DNA of 10,612 nucleotides, from positions 10,291 through 20,902 of the forward strand of contig DOUU01000097.1 of NCBI GenBank assembly GCA_003520425.1, written 5' to 3'. This DNA is from Deltaproteobacteria bacterium. Lineage in GTDB: Bacteria; Myxococcota_A; UBA9160. Below are positions 1-7,601 of the stretch, in pieces (the stretch's first letter is position 1; the number at the start of each line of letters is the position of its first letter). A model generated the notes under the pieces. It did not search any database. It had not been told where the DNA came from and worked only from the letters and a program-made list of their open reading frames with translations. The position numbers were made by a program, and so were the translations under genes.

Positions 1-455
1 ATCCGGTTCCGGACGCAAGCTTTGACGCGGTGGCGTCGGTGGGTGTGCTCGAGCACGTGCGCGAAACGGGCGGTGAGGAGCTCGCGAGCTTGCGCGAGAT
101 CGTGCGCGTGCTCCGCCCGGGCGGCGTCTTCGTGTGCTGGCACCTGCCAAACCGCTTTAGCTGGATCGAAGCCGTGGCGGGTCAGCTCTCGGGGCAACAC
201 CATCACGCCTACCGCTTTACGAGAGGCGAGATCGAGAGCCTCGTGGCCTCGGCGGGGCTCGCGCGCGTCCTTGTGCGGCCCTACGGCTTCCTGCCGCGGA
301 ATGTCTGGGGTCGGCTGCCTCTCTTGCGCGCGCTTGGAGGGTGGCACGCGGTGGCGCGCGCGTTTGACCGCCTTGACCTCGTGCTTGGCCGCGCCCTCCC
401 GCTCTTCTGCCAGAATTTCGCGTTTGTGGCCCGAAAGCCGGCCGCGCGCCCGTGA
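1..455 (+). CDS. Class I SAM-dependent methyltransferase (5' truncated by window edge)
   Basis: Only the C-terminal part is present. The reading frame is open from base 3 and ends at TGA 453-455, leaving about 150 codons. The frame begins with PVPDASFDAVASVGVLEHV, the 'DxxFDxVxSxxVLEHV' block (motif II/post-II region) typical of Methyltransf_11/25-type enzymes. It is followed by a helix and then the 'LRPGGVFVCWHLPN' strand-turn (motif III), also standard for the family. The glycine-rich SAM-binding loop must lie to the left of the window. The GTG at 30 is internal to this motif and is not the start. The family transfers a methyl group from SAM to a small molecule, lipid or sugar, and nothing here fixes the acceptor. 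The stop overlaps the ATG of the following glycosyltransferase, so methylation of a sugar or carrier in the same polysaccharide pathway is a reasonable inference. Family confidence is high; substrate unknown. Confidence 0.88.
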   Translation, partial: PVPDASFDAVASVGVLEHVRETGGEELASLREIVRVLRPGGVFVCWHLPNRFSWIEAVAGQLSGQHHHAYRFTRGEIESLVASAGLARVLVRPYGFLPRNVWGRLPLLRALGGWHAVARAFDRLDLVLGRALPLFCQNFAFVARKPAARP

Positions 456-1843
456 TGAACCACATCCTCATCGTCTCCTATCACTTTCCGCCGGCGGGAG
501 GAGTCCCCGTGCGCCGCGTGCTGCGGATCCTGCGTCATCTGCCGGCCCACGGCTGGCGCTGCAGCGTGCTCACCGCCGATCGCCCGTTCGATCCATTTCA
601 TGGCGAGGATCGGGCAGGCCTCGCGACGCTGCCCCCCGCCGAGCGCGTGCTGCGCGCACCTGCGCGGTCGGGGCTCGAGCGCGCTCTCGCGCGAGGCTTC
701 GAGCTCTTGTCGGGTGCCGGCCGCCGGGTCGGGGGAGAAGCGCAAGGCGGGCCGGCGGCTGGACCGGCAGGGGCAGGCCTCCGGCGCCTGCTCCACGAGA
801 CCTTGACCTTCCCGGACGCGAAACGCCCCTGGGTGCGGGGCGCCGTCGCCCTCGGCCGCGCCGCCGCCCGGGAGGATCCCTTCGACCTCGTGCTCGCCAC
901 GGGCTTTCCCTGGTCCTCGTTTCTCGTTGCCGATCGCCTACGGAGCTCGCTCGGCCGGCCGATGGTGCTCGACTTCCGGGACGCGTGGACAGAGAACCCG
1001 CGTGGGCTGTGGACCGGCCCTCGAAACCGCCGACTCGAAGCCGAGCTCGTGTCCCGAGCTGCGGCTGTCGTCGTCGCGACGGATTGGATCCGCGACCATC
1101 TGCGCGCCCTCTACCCGAGGATCTCACCCGAGCGCTTCGTCACGGTGACCAATGGCTACGATCCAGCCGAGCAGCCCGCCCCGGACACCGCGCTCCGCGA
1201 TCCCCACCATCTCGTGCTCGCCTACACGGGCACCTTCAACGACGCGCTCCCGCCTTCGCGCTTTGACCACACCCCGTACTACCTGATCGAAGCGATTCGC
1301 CGAGTTCCTGCCGAGACGCGCGCCGCGCTGCGGGTGCGCCTCGTCGGGCGCGTGGGACCCGCCTATCGCGCACATGTTCGCGCCCTGGGGTTGGAGGACG
1401 TGATCGAGATCGTGCCCCCCGTGGCGCACACCCGGGCCTTGCAATACCAGATGGCGGCGGACGCGCTGGTGCTCGTCGTGTGCGATGCGCCGGGCTCCAC
1501 GGCGGTGCTCACGGCGAAGCTCGTCGAGTACGTAGCGGCGGGAAAGCCCATTCTGGCGCTTGCCCCCGACTGCGAGGCGAGCCGCGTCGTGAACGCGCAC
1601 AAGCTGGGCTGGGTCGAGCCTCCGGCGGACGTGGAGCGCATCGCGAAGCGACTGGAAGCCCTGGTGCAGGACTGGCGCGGCGGCACGCTCGGCGGAGGAG
1701 GCCTACCCGGTGTCCCCTCGCTTGCAGCCTCTGTCCAGGTCGAGCGCTTGGCCGAGGTGCTCCGGCGTGCGCTCGCCTCCGAAGCGCCCTCGATGACTCG
1801 CGCAGAGACGAAAGCCCCCGGTCTGCGCGCAAGCAAGGAGTAG
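455..1843 (+). CDS. Glycosyltransferase, GT-B fold, family 4-like
   Basis: A 462-residue cytoplasmic or peripheral glycosyltransferase. The N-terminus, MNHILIVSYHFPPAGGVPVRR, is the first beta strand and the 'FPP.GG' loop of GT4-like N-terminal domains (Glyco_trans_4_4 type). Further marks are VLDFRDAW (residues 171-178), typical of this subgroup, the domain linker VTNGYDP (231-237), AYTGTF (256-261) starting the second Rossmann half, and KLVEYVAAGKPILALA (355-370), the nucleotide-sugar-binding helix region of GT-B enzymes. Residues 85-115 are Gly/Ala-rich and probably a loop. ATG 455 overlaps the methyltransferase stop by one base (TGATG), which suggests translational coupling. A GTG one codon upstream at 452 is the alternative start and is less likely. 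There is no strong Shine-Dalgarno sequence. The family moves a sugar from an NDP-sugar to a lipid-linked or saccharide acceptor; donor and linkage cannot be read from the sequence. Confidence 0.9.
   Translation: MNHILIVSYHFPPAGGVPVRRVLRILRHLPAHGWRCSVLTADRPFDPFHGEDRAGLATLPPAERVLRAPARSGLERALARGFELLSGAGRRVGGEAQGGPAAGPAGAGLRRLLHETLTFPDAKRPWVRGAVALGRAAAREDPFDLVLATGFPWSSFLVADRLRSSLGRPMVLDFRDAWTENPRGLWTGPRNRRLEAELVSRAAAVVVATDWIRDHLRALYPRISPERFVTVTNGYDPAEQPAPDTALRDPHHLVLAYTGTFNDALPPSRFDHTPYYLIEAIRRVPAETRAALRVRLVGRVGPAYRAHVRALGLEDVIEIVPPVAHTRALQYQMAADALVLVVCDAPGSTAVLTAKLVEYVAAGKPILALAPDCEASRVVNAHKLGWVEPPADVERIAKRLEALVQDWRGGTLGGGGLPGVPSLAASVQVERLAEVLRRALASEAPSMTRAETKAPGLRASKE
1835..1840 (+). promoter_or_regulatory. 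Ribosome binding site AAGGAG for the asparagine synthase gene
   Basis: AAGGAG lies directly before the TAG stop of the glycosyltransferase and 12 bases before ATG 1853. It supports that ATG, whose second codon is the required cysteine. The site sits in the last codons of the upstream gene, as expected within an operon. Confidence 0.6.
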
Positions 1844-1852
1844 CGGCACCGG

Positions 1853-3805
1853 ATGTGCGGAATCGCGGGAATCTTGCGCCGAGAGGGTGCGCCGATGGAC
1901 GTTGCGACGCTCGCGCAGCTCACCACCTCGCTCGTGCACCGCGGTCCGGACGACGTCGGCTTTCTCGGCGGCTTCGACGACGGGACGCTTCGCACGGCGA
2001 GGAGCGCCGAGGTGGCGCAGGGCGCCCGCGTGGCGCTCGGCCACCGGCGGCTCTCGATCATCGAGCTCGGCCCGGGCGGCTGGCAGCCCATGGTCTCGCA
2101 GGACGGGAGCCTCGCCCTCGTTTTCAACGGTGAGATCTACAACTACCGCGAGCTGCGCCGTGAGCTCGAAGGGCAGGGCCGGCGCTTTCGCACGCAGAGC
2201 GACACCGAGGTCCTCCTGGCAAGCCTCGAGCACTGGGGTCTCGGCGCGCTCCCCCGGCTTGTCGGAATGTTCGCCCTCGCCGCAGTGGACGCACGCGCGC
2301 GCCGCCTGGTACTCGCGCGGGATCCGTTCGGAATCAAGCCCCTCTACTATGCGGAGGGGCCGCAAGGGCTCCTTTTTGCCTCGGAGCTTCGGGGACTGCT
2401 TGCCGCGCAAGGGAGCGTGCGCCGCGTCCATCCTCGCCGGCTCTACGAGTATCTGCGCTTCGGTCTCACCGACGACGGCGAGGAGACGCTCTTTGCCGGC
2501 GTGCGCCAGGTTGCAGGAGGAGAGGCGCTCTCCTTTGCGCTCGGCGGAGGAGGGGCGCCGACTCCTCACCGCTACTTCGCCCTCGGGTTTGACCCGGAGA
2601 GCTCGCGCGAGGCAGGGAGCGCGCCCTCCTTCGAGCAAGCGGCGGAGCGGCTGCGCTCGCTCTTTCTCGAAAGCATCCGGCTTCATCTGCGCAGCGACGT
2701 CCCTGTGGGAGCCGCTCTCTCAGGCGGGATCGACTCCTCGTCGATCGTGTGCGCGATGCGCGCGGTCGCCGAAGGCCCGCTGGAGCTCCACGCCTTCAGC
2801 TATGTCGCGGACGACCCGGCCCTCAGCGAAGAGCGCTGGATCGACCTTGCGGGAGGAGCGGCGCAGGCCGAGATCCACAAGGTGCGGCTCTCGCCAGAGG
2901 AACTCGTGGCCGATCTTGATGAGCTTCTGCGGGTGCAGGAGCAGCCCTTCGGCAGCACGAGCATCTACGCGCAGTACCGGGTCTTTCGGTTGGCAAGGGA
3001 GCACGGGATCCGTGTGCTGCTCGACGGACAGGGAGCGGACGAGATGCTCGGCGGCTACCGCACCTACCTCGCCTCCCGCCTGGTCTCCCTCGTGCGCGAG
3101 CGCCGGTTCGGCGAGGCCGGACGATTCTTCGCGCGGGTCGCGCGCGCGATGCCTGCGGAACGCACAGATCTCGTGGCACGCGCTGCGGGGCTAACTCTCC
3201 CCACGGCGCTGCAGCGCTTGGTCCGGCCGCTCGTGCGCCAGGAGCTTGAGCCTGCCTGGCTTGCCCGCGAGTGGTTCCGAGCCCGCGACGTCCACCCCGC
3301 GCCGCTCTGGCGGAGCCAGTCGCGTGCAGCGCTTCGGGAGCATCTTCACACGACGCTCTTGCGCACGAGTCTCCCCATGCTGCTGCGCTACGAGGACCGA
3401 AACTCCATGGCCTTCTCGATCGAGAGCCGCGTCCCTTTCCTGCATCCCGAGCTCGTGCGGTTCGTGCTCGCGCTGCCCGAGGAGTGGATCCTCGGCGAGG
3501 ACGGTACGAGCAAGCATGTCTTCCGACGGGCGATGCGCGGTCTTGTGCCCGATCCCGTGCTGGACCGCCGAGACAAGATCGGTTTCGCAACCCCGGAGAG
3601 GCGGTGGCTCGAAGCCATCGCGCCCTGGGTGGAAAAGATCCTCTCCGGCGAAGCGGTGGCCCGCGTCCCGGTGCTTCGTCCGGCGGCGCTGCGAGAGAGC
3701 TGGCAGGAGGTGCTGCGCACGGGACGCGGCTTCGACTTCCGCGTCTGGCGGTGGATCAATCTCGTGCGCTGGTCGGAGCTCTTCGACGTTTCTTTCGAGG
3801 GATAG
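1853..3805 (+). CDS. asnB: Asparagine synthase (glutamine-hydrolysing) family amidotransferase
   Basis: A 650-residue two-domain cytoplasmic enzyme. The N-terminal class II glutamine amidotransferase domain begins with MCGIAG, where Cys2 becomes the N-terminal nucleophile. It continues with HRGPDD (29-34), FNGEIYNY (91-98) and RDPFGIKPLYY (156-166). The C-terminal synthetase domain has the PP-loop SGGIDSSS (290-297), DGQGADEMLGGY (391-402), RYEDRNSMAFSIESR (512-526) and KHVFRRAM (554-561). All are consistent with an active enzyme that hydrolyses glutamine, adenylates a carboxylate with ATP and makes an amide. The length is in the range of the long AsnB group common in polysaccharide and exosortase-type clusters. 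It lies 9 bases after a glycosyltransferase gene, so besides free asparagine the product could be an amidated uronic acid, as proposed for WbpS-type O-antigen proteins (inference). The symbol denotes the family, not a proven substrate. Confidence 0.93.
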   Translation: MCGIAGILRREGAPMDVATLAQLTTSLVHRGPDDVGFLGGFDDGTLRTARSAEVAQGARVALGHRRLSIIELGPGGWQPMVSQDGSLALVFNGEIYNYRELRRELEGQGRRFRTQSDTEVLLASLEHWGLGALPRLVGMFALAAVDARARRLVLARDPFGIKPLYYAEGPQGLLFASELRGLLAAQGSVRRVHPRRLYEYLRFGLTDDGEETLFAGVRQVAGGEALSFALGGGGAPTPHRYFALGFDPESSREAGSAPSFEQAAERLRSLFLESIRLHLRSDVPVGAALSGGIDSSSIVCAMRAVAEGPLELHAFSYVADDPALSEERWIDLAGGAAQAEIHKVRLSPEELVADLDELLRVQEQPFGSTSIYAQYRVFRLAREHGIRVLLDGQGADEMLGGYRTYLASRLVSLVRERRFGEAGRFFARVARAMPAERTDLVARAAGLTLPTALQRLVRPLVRQELEPAWLAREWFRARDVHPAPLWRSQSRAALREHLHTTLLRTSLPMLLRYEDRNSMAFSIESRVPFLHPELVRFVLALPEEWILGEDGTSKHVFRRAMRGLVPDPVLDRRDKIGFATPERRWLEAIAPWVEKILSGEAVARVPVLRPAALRESWQEVLRTGRGFDFRVWRWINLVRWSELFDVSFEG

Positions 3806-3878
3806 CGGGCGCGGGAGCGCCATTCCGCCTGGCCTTCCGTCCGGGGGCGACTGCGGGAAAACGAGGCAAGCTCGGAGT
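3806..3878. other. Convergent intergenic region between the two gene blocks
   Basis: These 73 bases separate the stop of the + strand asparagine synthase gene from the stop of the - strand radical SAM gene. A 5-bp GC stem with a GGGA loop (3808-3821, GGCGC/GCGCC) is the only obvious hairpin. No T-run follows it on either strand, so a classical intrinsic terminator is not supported. No gene is seen here. Confidence 0.6.
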
Positions 3879-5330
3879 CTATTGCGTGCTCGGGCGCTCC
3901 AAGAGAGACCCCTCCGCGCTCTCGGCCAGCGGGAGAGTGCGGCGGGCGTGGTGGGCGGGGGTCGGCAGACCCGCATATTCGAAGAACTCGGCTTGGTGCG
4001 GGTACTCGGCCTCCGGGTCGAACCGATCGATGGTGCGGCACTTGGCACAGATCGGGTTCACCGCCTTGCCATTCACCGTTCGCCGATAGGCCTGCAAGGT
4101 CGGCGCATTCCAGACCGCACGCAGACCGTTTTCGCTCGCGATCTCGTCCCGATCAAAGAAGACGCCAAGATCCGAGGCGAGGCCGCAGCAGATCGTCACT
4201 TCCTCGCGTCGGCTCTTGAAACCCCAGAGCAGATAAAGGTTCGTCCAGGGGTAGGCGCAGTCTGCCGGCGGCTCGTCTGCCGCGCGAACGCCGAAATAGA
4301 TGCGCGAGGAGGCGAGCTCCCGGAAGCGGGGAGGGACACTCACCTCCACACCGAGCGAGCGCGCACGCTCTTCGATGCGATCGAACATCGCGTCGGCTCG
4401 CTCGCGGTCGTAGTAGAGGGACTCCTCCCGTGGGAACTTCTCGGCGAGCACCGCCGTGCTGCCCTGATGCAGATCGCGGATGTACGGCGTGTAGTAGTGG
4501 TGGAACAGCACAAGATGCGCACCGTGCTCGTGCGCGAACTCGAGATACTGGAGCGCCCGGTCCAGGTTCCAACGCATCAGCACGAAAGACGCGGTGACCT
4601 TGGGGCGCGCCGAGCCTGCGAAGATCTGCTTCATGGCCGCTACGTTGCGCGAGAAGCGCTCCCAGCTTCCGTCCTTGATGACGCGTTCGTAGTCCTCGGG
4701 GTTCCCCGCGTTCATCGAGACGTGGAGGGCATCGAGCTTGTCCCGCAGCGACCGCAGAATCTTCTCATCGAGCGTCTTGCCGTTGCTGAGCAGCGTCATG
4801 TGGAGGTGAGGATGCGCCGCGCGCATCCACTCGAAGATCTCGACGAACCGCGGATTCGCGATCGACTCCGCGGTTCCCGCGCTCAGGTTCAAGAGGCTCA
4901 CGTACTTGAGCCACTCGATCGACTGAATGTGATCGAGGCTCAGGTGCTCGGGCACGTGATGCTTGTGCACGTACTTGCAAAACCTGCACTGCACGGTGCA
5001 GACGTTCGAAAGGTCCATCCACACGTTGACGGGGAAGGAGACAAGCTCGGTCGCCCTCCGCGCCATCTCATCTTCGGCAAGCAGACGATTGGCATGGTGA
5101 GGCCTGGGATGGGCCCGCAGGAGTCCGCTCAAGAGCCCATGCCGGTCGCTTGCGCCTCGGTCCTCGAGTTCGCGCAGGGCGGGAACGAGCAACCCCGCAT
5201 CGTCGCCGGCCCCGCAGAGCGCTGCAGCGAGTTCACCGCCCGCCTCCGTCCTCAGGCCGTCCCACGGGGTGCCCGAGAGCCGTCTCCTTGCCCGCTGGAC
5301 TACGGACCGCAGGGCAGTCAAGCTGGTCAT
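3879..5330 (-). CDS. Radical SAM protein with SPASM-like C-terminal region
   Basis: A 483-residue enzyme. The radical SAM core carries the cluster motif CTVQCRFC (111-118, CX3CX2C), which binds the [4Fe-4S] cluster that cleaves SAM to the 5'-deoxyadenosyl radical. It is followed by LLNLSAGTAES (147-157) and HMTLLSNG (177-184), matching the glycine-containing and 'SNG' strand positions of the TIM barrel. The C-terminus has further cysteines at 358 (DCAYPWTNLY), 381-382 (TICCG), 428 and 431 (PICAKC), plus WNAPTLQAYR (407-416). This is the pattern of SPASM/twitch domains that hold auxiliary Fe-S clusters. About 95 N-terminal residues before the core look helical and match no domain I know. The ATG at 5330 is 63 bases after the exporter ATPase stop, in the same direction. 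Its Shine-Dalgarno is weak (a G6 run about 9 bases upstream), so the start is less certain. No precursor-peptide ORF is evident nearby, so modification of a sugar or lipid is as likely as peptide maturation. Substrate unknown. Confidence 0.9.
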   Translation of the reverse strand: MTSLTALRSVVQRARRRLSGTPWDGLRTEAGGELAAALCGAGDDAGLLVPALRELEDRGASDRHGLLSGLLRAHPRPHHANRLLAEDEMARRATELVSFPVNVWMDLSNVCTVQCRFCKYVHKHHVPEHLSLDHIQSIEWLKYVSLLNLSAGTAESIANPRFVEIFEWMRAAHPHLHMTLLSNGKTLDEKILRSLRDKLDALHVSMNAGNPEDYERVIKDGSWERFSRNVAAMKQIFAGSARPKVTASFVLMRWNLDRALQYLEFAHEHGAHLVLFHHYYTPYIRDLHQGSTAVLAEKFPREESLYYDRERADAMFDRIEERARSLGVEVSVPPRFRELASSRIYFGVRAADEPPADCAYPWTNLYLLWGFKSRREEVTICCGLASDLGVFFDRDEIASENGLRAVWNAPTLQAYRRTVNGKAVNPICAKCRTIDRFDPEAEYPHQAEFFEYAGLPTPAHHARRTLPLAESAEGSLLERPSTQ

Positions 5331-5393
5331 GGGTGAGAATCCCCCCGCTGCTCAATCCAATCCGATGGATCGTTTGCGCGCGCGGTAGGGGGG
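5331..5393. other. Intergenic gap between exporter ATPase and radical SAM gene
   Basis: These 63 bases lie between the ATPase stop and the radical SAM start, both on the - strand. The gap holds C6/G6 runs at its ends (5341-5346 and 5388-5393) that could pair across it, and a GCGCGCGC stretch. No T-run terminator and no convincing -35/-10 promoter are visible, so read-through from the exporter genes is the simplest reading. Confidence 0.4.
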
Positions 5394-6671
5394 TTACCCG
5401 AGCTCGCGCACGTGGATCCGAGGTTCATAAACGTAGCGTAGGCCTCCAGGGGAGTCACGGCGAACGGAGAACACCACCGGCCGCTCGAGGTAGTGGAGGA
5501 TCAGCTCTCGGCTCAGGGGCAGGGCGAAGGCGGAGAGCGAACAGCTCACGTGGTAGTCGCCGGCACCGAGATCAAGGCTCGGGAACTCAAAGGCGAATCG
5601 GCCCTCCCCCTCGAGGGCGGCTCCGCTGCGCAGGAACTCCCCGCGCTCCCACGACTCGTAGCCTGTCACCGTGCGCAGCGCAGCGTCGTCGATGCGCAGG
5701 CCCGCCCACACCCGCTCGGCAGAGCGTCCCTTCCAAGTCACGACAATCCGCATCGTTTCGCCGGTGGTGAACAGGTAGCGCTCCCGGCCCTGCGCATCCG
5801 TGCATTGCACCGAGGCGATGCGCAGCTCGGCGCTCTTGAGCTCGTAGGTACCGCGCTCCATCGCATCCCGGATCTGCGCTGCATCCGCCGCGCGGCGCTC
5901 TTCGTTGCGCTCTCGGTTGCGCGCCTCGATCCCGCTCCAGACCGCGAACTCGTACGCCTTCGCGACGTTGTGCGCGGGACCGAAGCCCCGCACCTCGCCG
6001 TTCTCCAGCCATAGGGCGCGGTGACAAAGGTCGTAGACCAGCGGGAGAGAGTGCGTCACGAAGAGCACGGTCGTGCCCGACACGCAGATCTCCCGGATGC
6101 GTGCCACGCACTTCTGCACGAAGTGCGCGTCGCCGACGGCGAGCGCTTCGTCGACGATAAAGATGTCCGGCTCAAGGCTGGCCGCCGTCGCGAACGTAAG
6201 GCGCGCCTGCATCCCGCTCGAGTAGGTGCGGAAGGGCTGGTCGATGACGTCCCGAAGCTCACTAAAGTCGATGATCCAATCGAGCTTGCGATGGACCTCC
6301 TCTCGGGACATGCCCAGGCACAGGCCGCCCATGTAGATGTTCTCCCGGCCCGAGTACTGGGGATGAAAGCCGGTGCCGAGCTCGAGGATGGCCGAGATGC
6401 GGCCGCTCATGGTGACGAGCCCCGCGCTCGCATCGAGCGTCCCGGCCAGAATGCGGAGCATGGTGCTCTTGCCGGCGCCATTGCTTCCGATAATGCCGAC
6501 GACCTCGCCGCGGTTCACTTCGAAGGACACGTCGCGCAGGGCGAACCGCTCCGTGTGGCGGGGCCGGCGAAGGACGAACTCTCGTGCGAGGTCAAGCGGG
6601 CTCGCGTAGATGCGATAGATCTTCGAGAGACCTTGGACGCGCAGGGCCACGCCCGACGGGAGGCTGCTCAC
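5394..6671 (-). CDS. wzt: Polysaccharide ABC exporter, ATP-binding subunit with C-terminal glycan-binding-type domain (Wzt-like)
   Basis: A 425-residue protein on the chosen start. The nucleotide-binding domain has Walker [10 protein letters not shown] (62-70), [15 protein letters not shown] (97-111, Q-loop region and the block typical of Wzt/TagH/KpsT-type exporters), signature YSSGMQARL (150-158), Walker [13 protein letters not shown] (170-181) and switch FVTHS (204-208). After a charged linker (about 250-275), residues 276-425 form a beta-rich domain with '[12 protein letters not shown]' and '[12 protein letters not shown]'. This resembles Wzt_C, the carbohydrate-binding domain that selects finished O-polysaccharide chains in E. 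coli O9a-type systems. The start is GTG 6671, whose GTGA overlaps the permease TGA stop. An upstream in-frame ATG at 6809 is rejected because it would run 46 codons back into the permease and adds no family sequence. The subunit powers export across the inner membrane with the adjacent permease. Confidence 0.93.
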   Translation of the reverse strand: MSSLPSGVALRVQGLSKIYRIYASPLDLAREFVLRRPRHTERFALRDVSFEVNRGEVVGIIGSNGAGKSTMLRILAGTLDASAGLVTMSGRISAILELGTGFHPQYSGRENIYMGGLCLGMSREEVHRKLDWIIDFSELRDVIDQPFRTYSSGMQARLTFATAASLEPDIFIVDEALAVGDAHFVQKCVARIREICVSGTTVLFVTHSLPLVYDLCHRALWLENGEVRGFGPAHNVAKAYEFAVWSGIEARNRERNEERRAADAAQIRDAMERGTYELKSAELRIASVQCTDAQGRERYLFTTGETMRIVVTWKGRSAERVWAGLRIDDAALRTVTGYESWERGEFLRSGAALEGEGRFAFEFPSLDLGAGDYHVSCSLSAFALPLSRELILHYLERPVVFSVRRDSPGGLRYVYEPRIHVRELG

Positions 6672-7543
6672 AACACGTTGCCCAGCATCGACTTGAGCTT
6701 CCGGAAGACCCGGTAGCCGGCGTAGAACGTGAGGAGACTCAAGGTTGGCAGCACGATCCACGCGACGGGATGCTGGACGTGCCCCCAGTACAGGCTGTCC
6801 TGCCAACACCAGATGAGATAGCTGAACGGATTGGCATAGAGGAAGGGCTTGAATAGCCGCGGAACCCAGTCCGGCGGGTACACGATGGGCACCACGTACA
6901 TACCCGCGTATCCAAAGATGCGAACCAGCTCCGAAAGGTCACGGAAATAGGCGCCGACCGGCGCAAGGATGAAGCAGACACCGATCATCGCGAGGAGCTG
7001 CAGCACGATGAGCAGGGGAAGCAGCACGAGCGTCCACGGGAGCGCGTGCTGCTGAACGAGCATGTAGAGCGCGAGCACTGCGATCGGGACGAGCAGCGTG
7101 GGCAGCAGGGAGAGCACGATCTTCACCGGCAACACCTCGATCGGGAAGACGATCTGCTTGACGAGCGAGGCGTTGGTGAGGATCGCCTGGGTTCCCCTCG
7201 TGAGGGCCTCCTGGAAGGTGAGCCACGGGATGAGCCCCGCGAGGATGTAGGTGGTGTAGTCGGCGGGAAGCTGCTGCGCCTCGGGGAGCCGCGCCTTCAA
7301 CACGAAAGCAAACACGAAGACGTACACGCCCATCAGGAAGAGGGGATGGAGCAGAGCCCAGGCGCCGCCCAGCATCTGGCCTGCGTGCCGGTCGATGACC
7401 TCTCGTTTTGTCATCTCCCAGGTCAGCTGACGATGGCGCGTGAGCAGCGCGACCATCTCTCTTGTCGCCTGCCAGTGGTGGCGCGGGTCGAGGAGCGGAG
7501 CCAACCCGCTCGAGCGCGGAGGCGGGCTTTGGGTGGCGAGCAT
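6668..7543 (-). CDS. wzm: Polysaccharide ABC exporter, permease subunit (Wzm/TagG-like, ABC-2 type)
   Basis: A 291-residue inner-membrane protein of the ABC2_membrane family. The cytosolic N-terminus (about 1-58) ends in the amphipathic '[17 protein letters not shown]' segment, the family's K(Y)RGS-LG-xW-type block. About six hydrophobic segments follow, roughly at 62-83, 98-118, 136-162, 169-196, 208-224 and 259-278. Conserved features are [16 protein letters not shown] (124-139), the YFRDLSEL coupling-type helix (199-206) and [11 protein letters not shown] (237-247). ATG 7543 is preferred because AGGAGG ends 5 bases before it. The GTG two codons upstream at 7549 would overlap that site. The stop overlaps the ATPase start (GTGA), the usual coupled arrangement for the two subunits of this exporter. 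It forms the membrane channel for a lipid-linked glycan. Confidence 0.93.
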   Translation of the reverse strand: MLATQSPPPRSSGLAPLLDPRHHWQATREMVALLTRHRQLTWEMTKREVIDRHAGQMLGGAWALLHPLFLMGVYVFVFAFVLKARLPEAQQLPADYTTYILAGLIPWLTFQEALTRGTQAILTNASLVKQIVFPIEVLPVKIVLSLLPTLLVPIAVLALYMLVQQHALPWTLVLLPLLIVLQLLAMIGVCFILAPVGAYFRDLSELVRIFGYAGMYVVPIVYPPDWVPRLFKPFLYANPFSYLIWCWQDSLYWGHVQHPVAWIVLPTLSLLTFYAGYRVFRKLKSMLGNVL

Positions 7544-7548
7544 CCACA

Positions 7549-7554
7549 CCTCCT
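7549..7554 (-). promoter_or_regulatory. Strong Shine-Dalgarno AGGAGG for the permease gene
   Basis: On the - strand the sequence AGGAGGTG matches the anti-Shine-Dalgarno end of 16S rRNA at eight positions. Its AGGAGG core lies 5 bases before ATG 7543. It decides the start in favour of that ATG over GTG 7549, and is the clearest ribosome binding site in the window. Confidence 0.75.
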
Positions 7555-7601
7555 CTAGATCTGGCCCTTGGAGCTTGGGTTGGGCGAGAGCGGGCGCAGC
7601 A

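Noticed and set aside
22..1266. A 414-codon + strand frame over the methyltransferase and first glycosyltransferase
   Set aside because: The product is a low-complexity Arg/Ser/Ala/Pro mix, while the overlapping frames carry family motifs. It is a shadow of those genes.
1703..2686. A 327-codon - strand frame opposite asnB
   Set aside because: It is antisense to the glutaminase domain with its intact motifs and shows no recognisable fold.
3808..3821. GGCGC/GCGCC hairpin considered as an intrinsic terminator
   Set aside because: The stem is only 5 bp and no T-run follows on either strand.
3246..5336. A 696-codon open frame on the + strand overlapping asnB and antisense to the radical SAM gene
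   Set aside because: It runs out of frame through the 3' part of asnB and then antisense to a gene with clear radical SAM motifs. The translation is Arg/Ser/Ala-rich with no domain, as expected from high-GC shadow frames.
3806..5393. Search for a small precursor peptide (RiPP) beside the radical SAM gene
   Set aside because: The gaps on both sides (73 and 63 bases) are too short and hold no start with a ribosome binding site and a leader-like or Cys/Gly-rich core frame.
5341..5393. C6/G6 runs flanking the gap upstream of the radical SAM gene, considered as a riboswitch or attenuator
   Set aside because: Only the six G-C pairs match. Inner bases do not extend the stem, and no anti-terminator or known riboswitch core is visible.
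6021..6716. A 231-codon + strand frame opposite the exporter ATPase
   Set aside because: It mirrors the Walker and signature motif region of the ATPase in antisense and has no independent support.
6672..6809. N-terminal extension of the exporter ATPase to ATG 6809
   Set aside because: It would overlap the permease gene by 142 bases, its sequence is an out-of-frame read of the permease, and the GTG at 6671 gives the usual GTGA junction.
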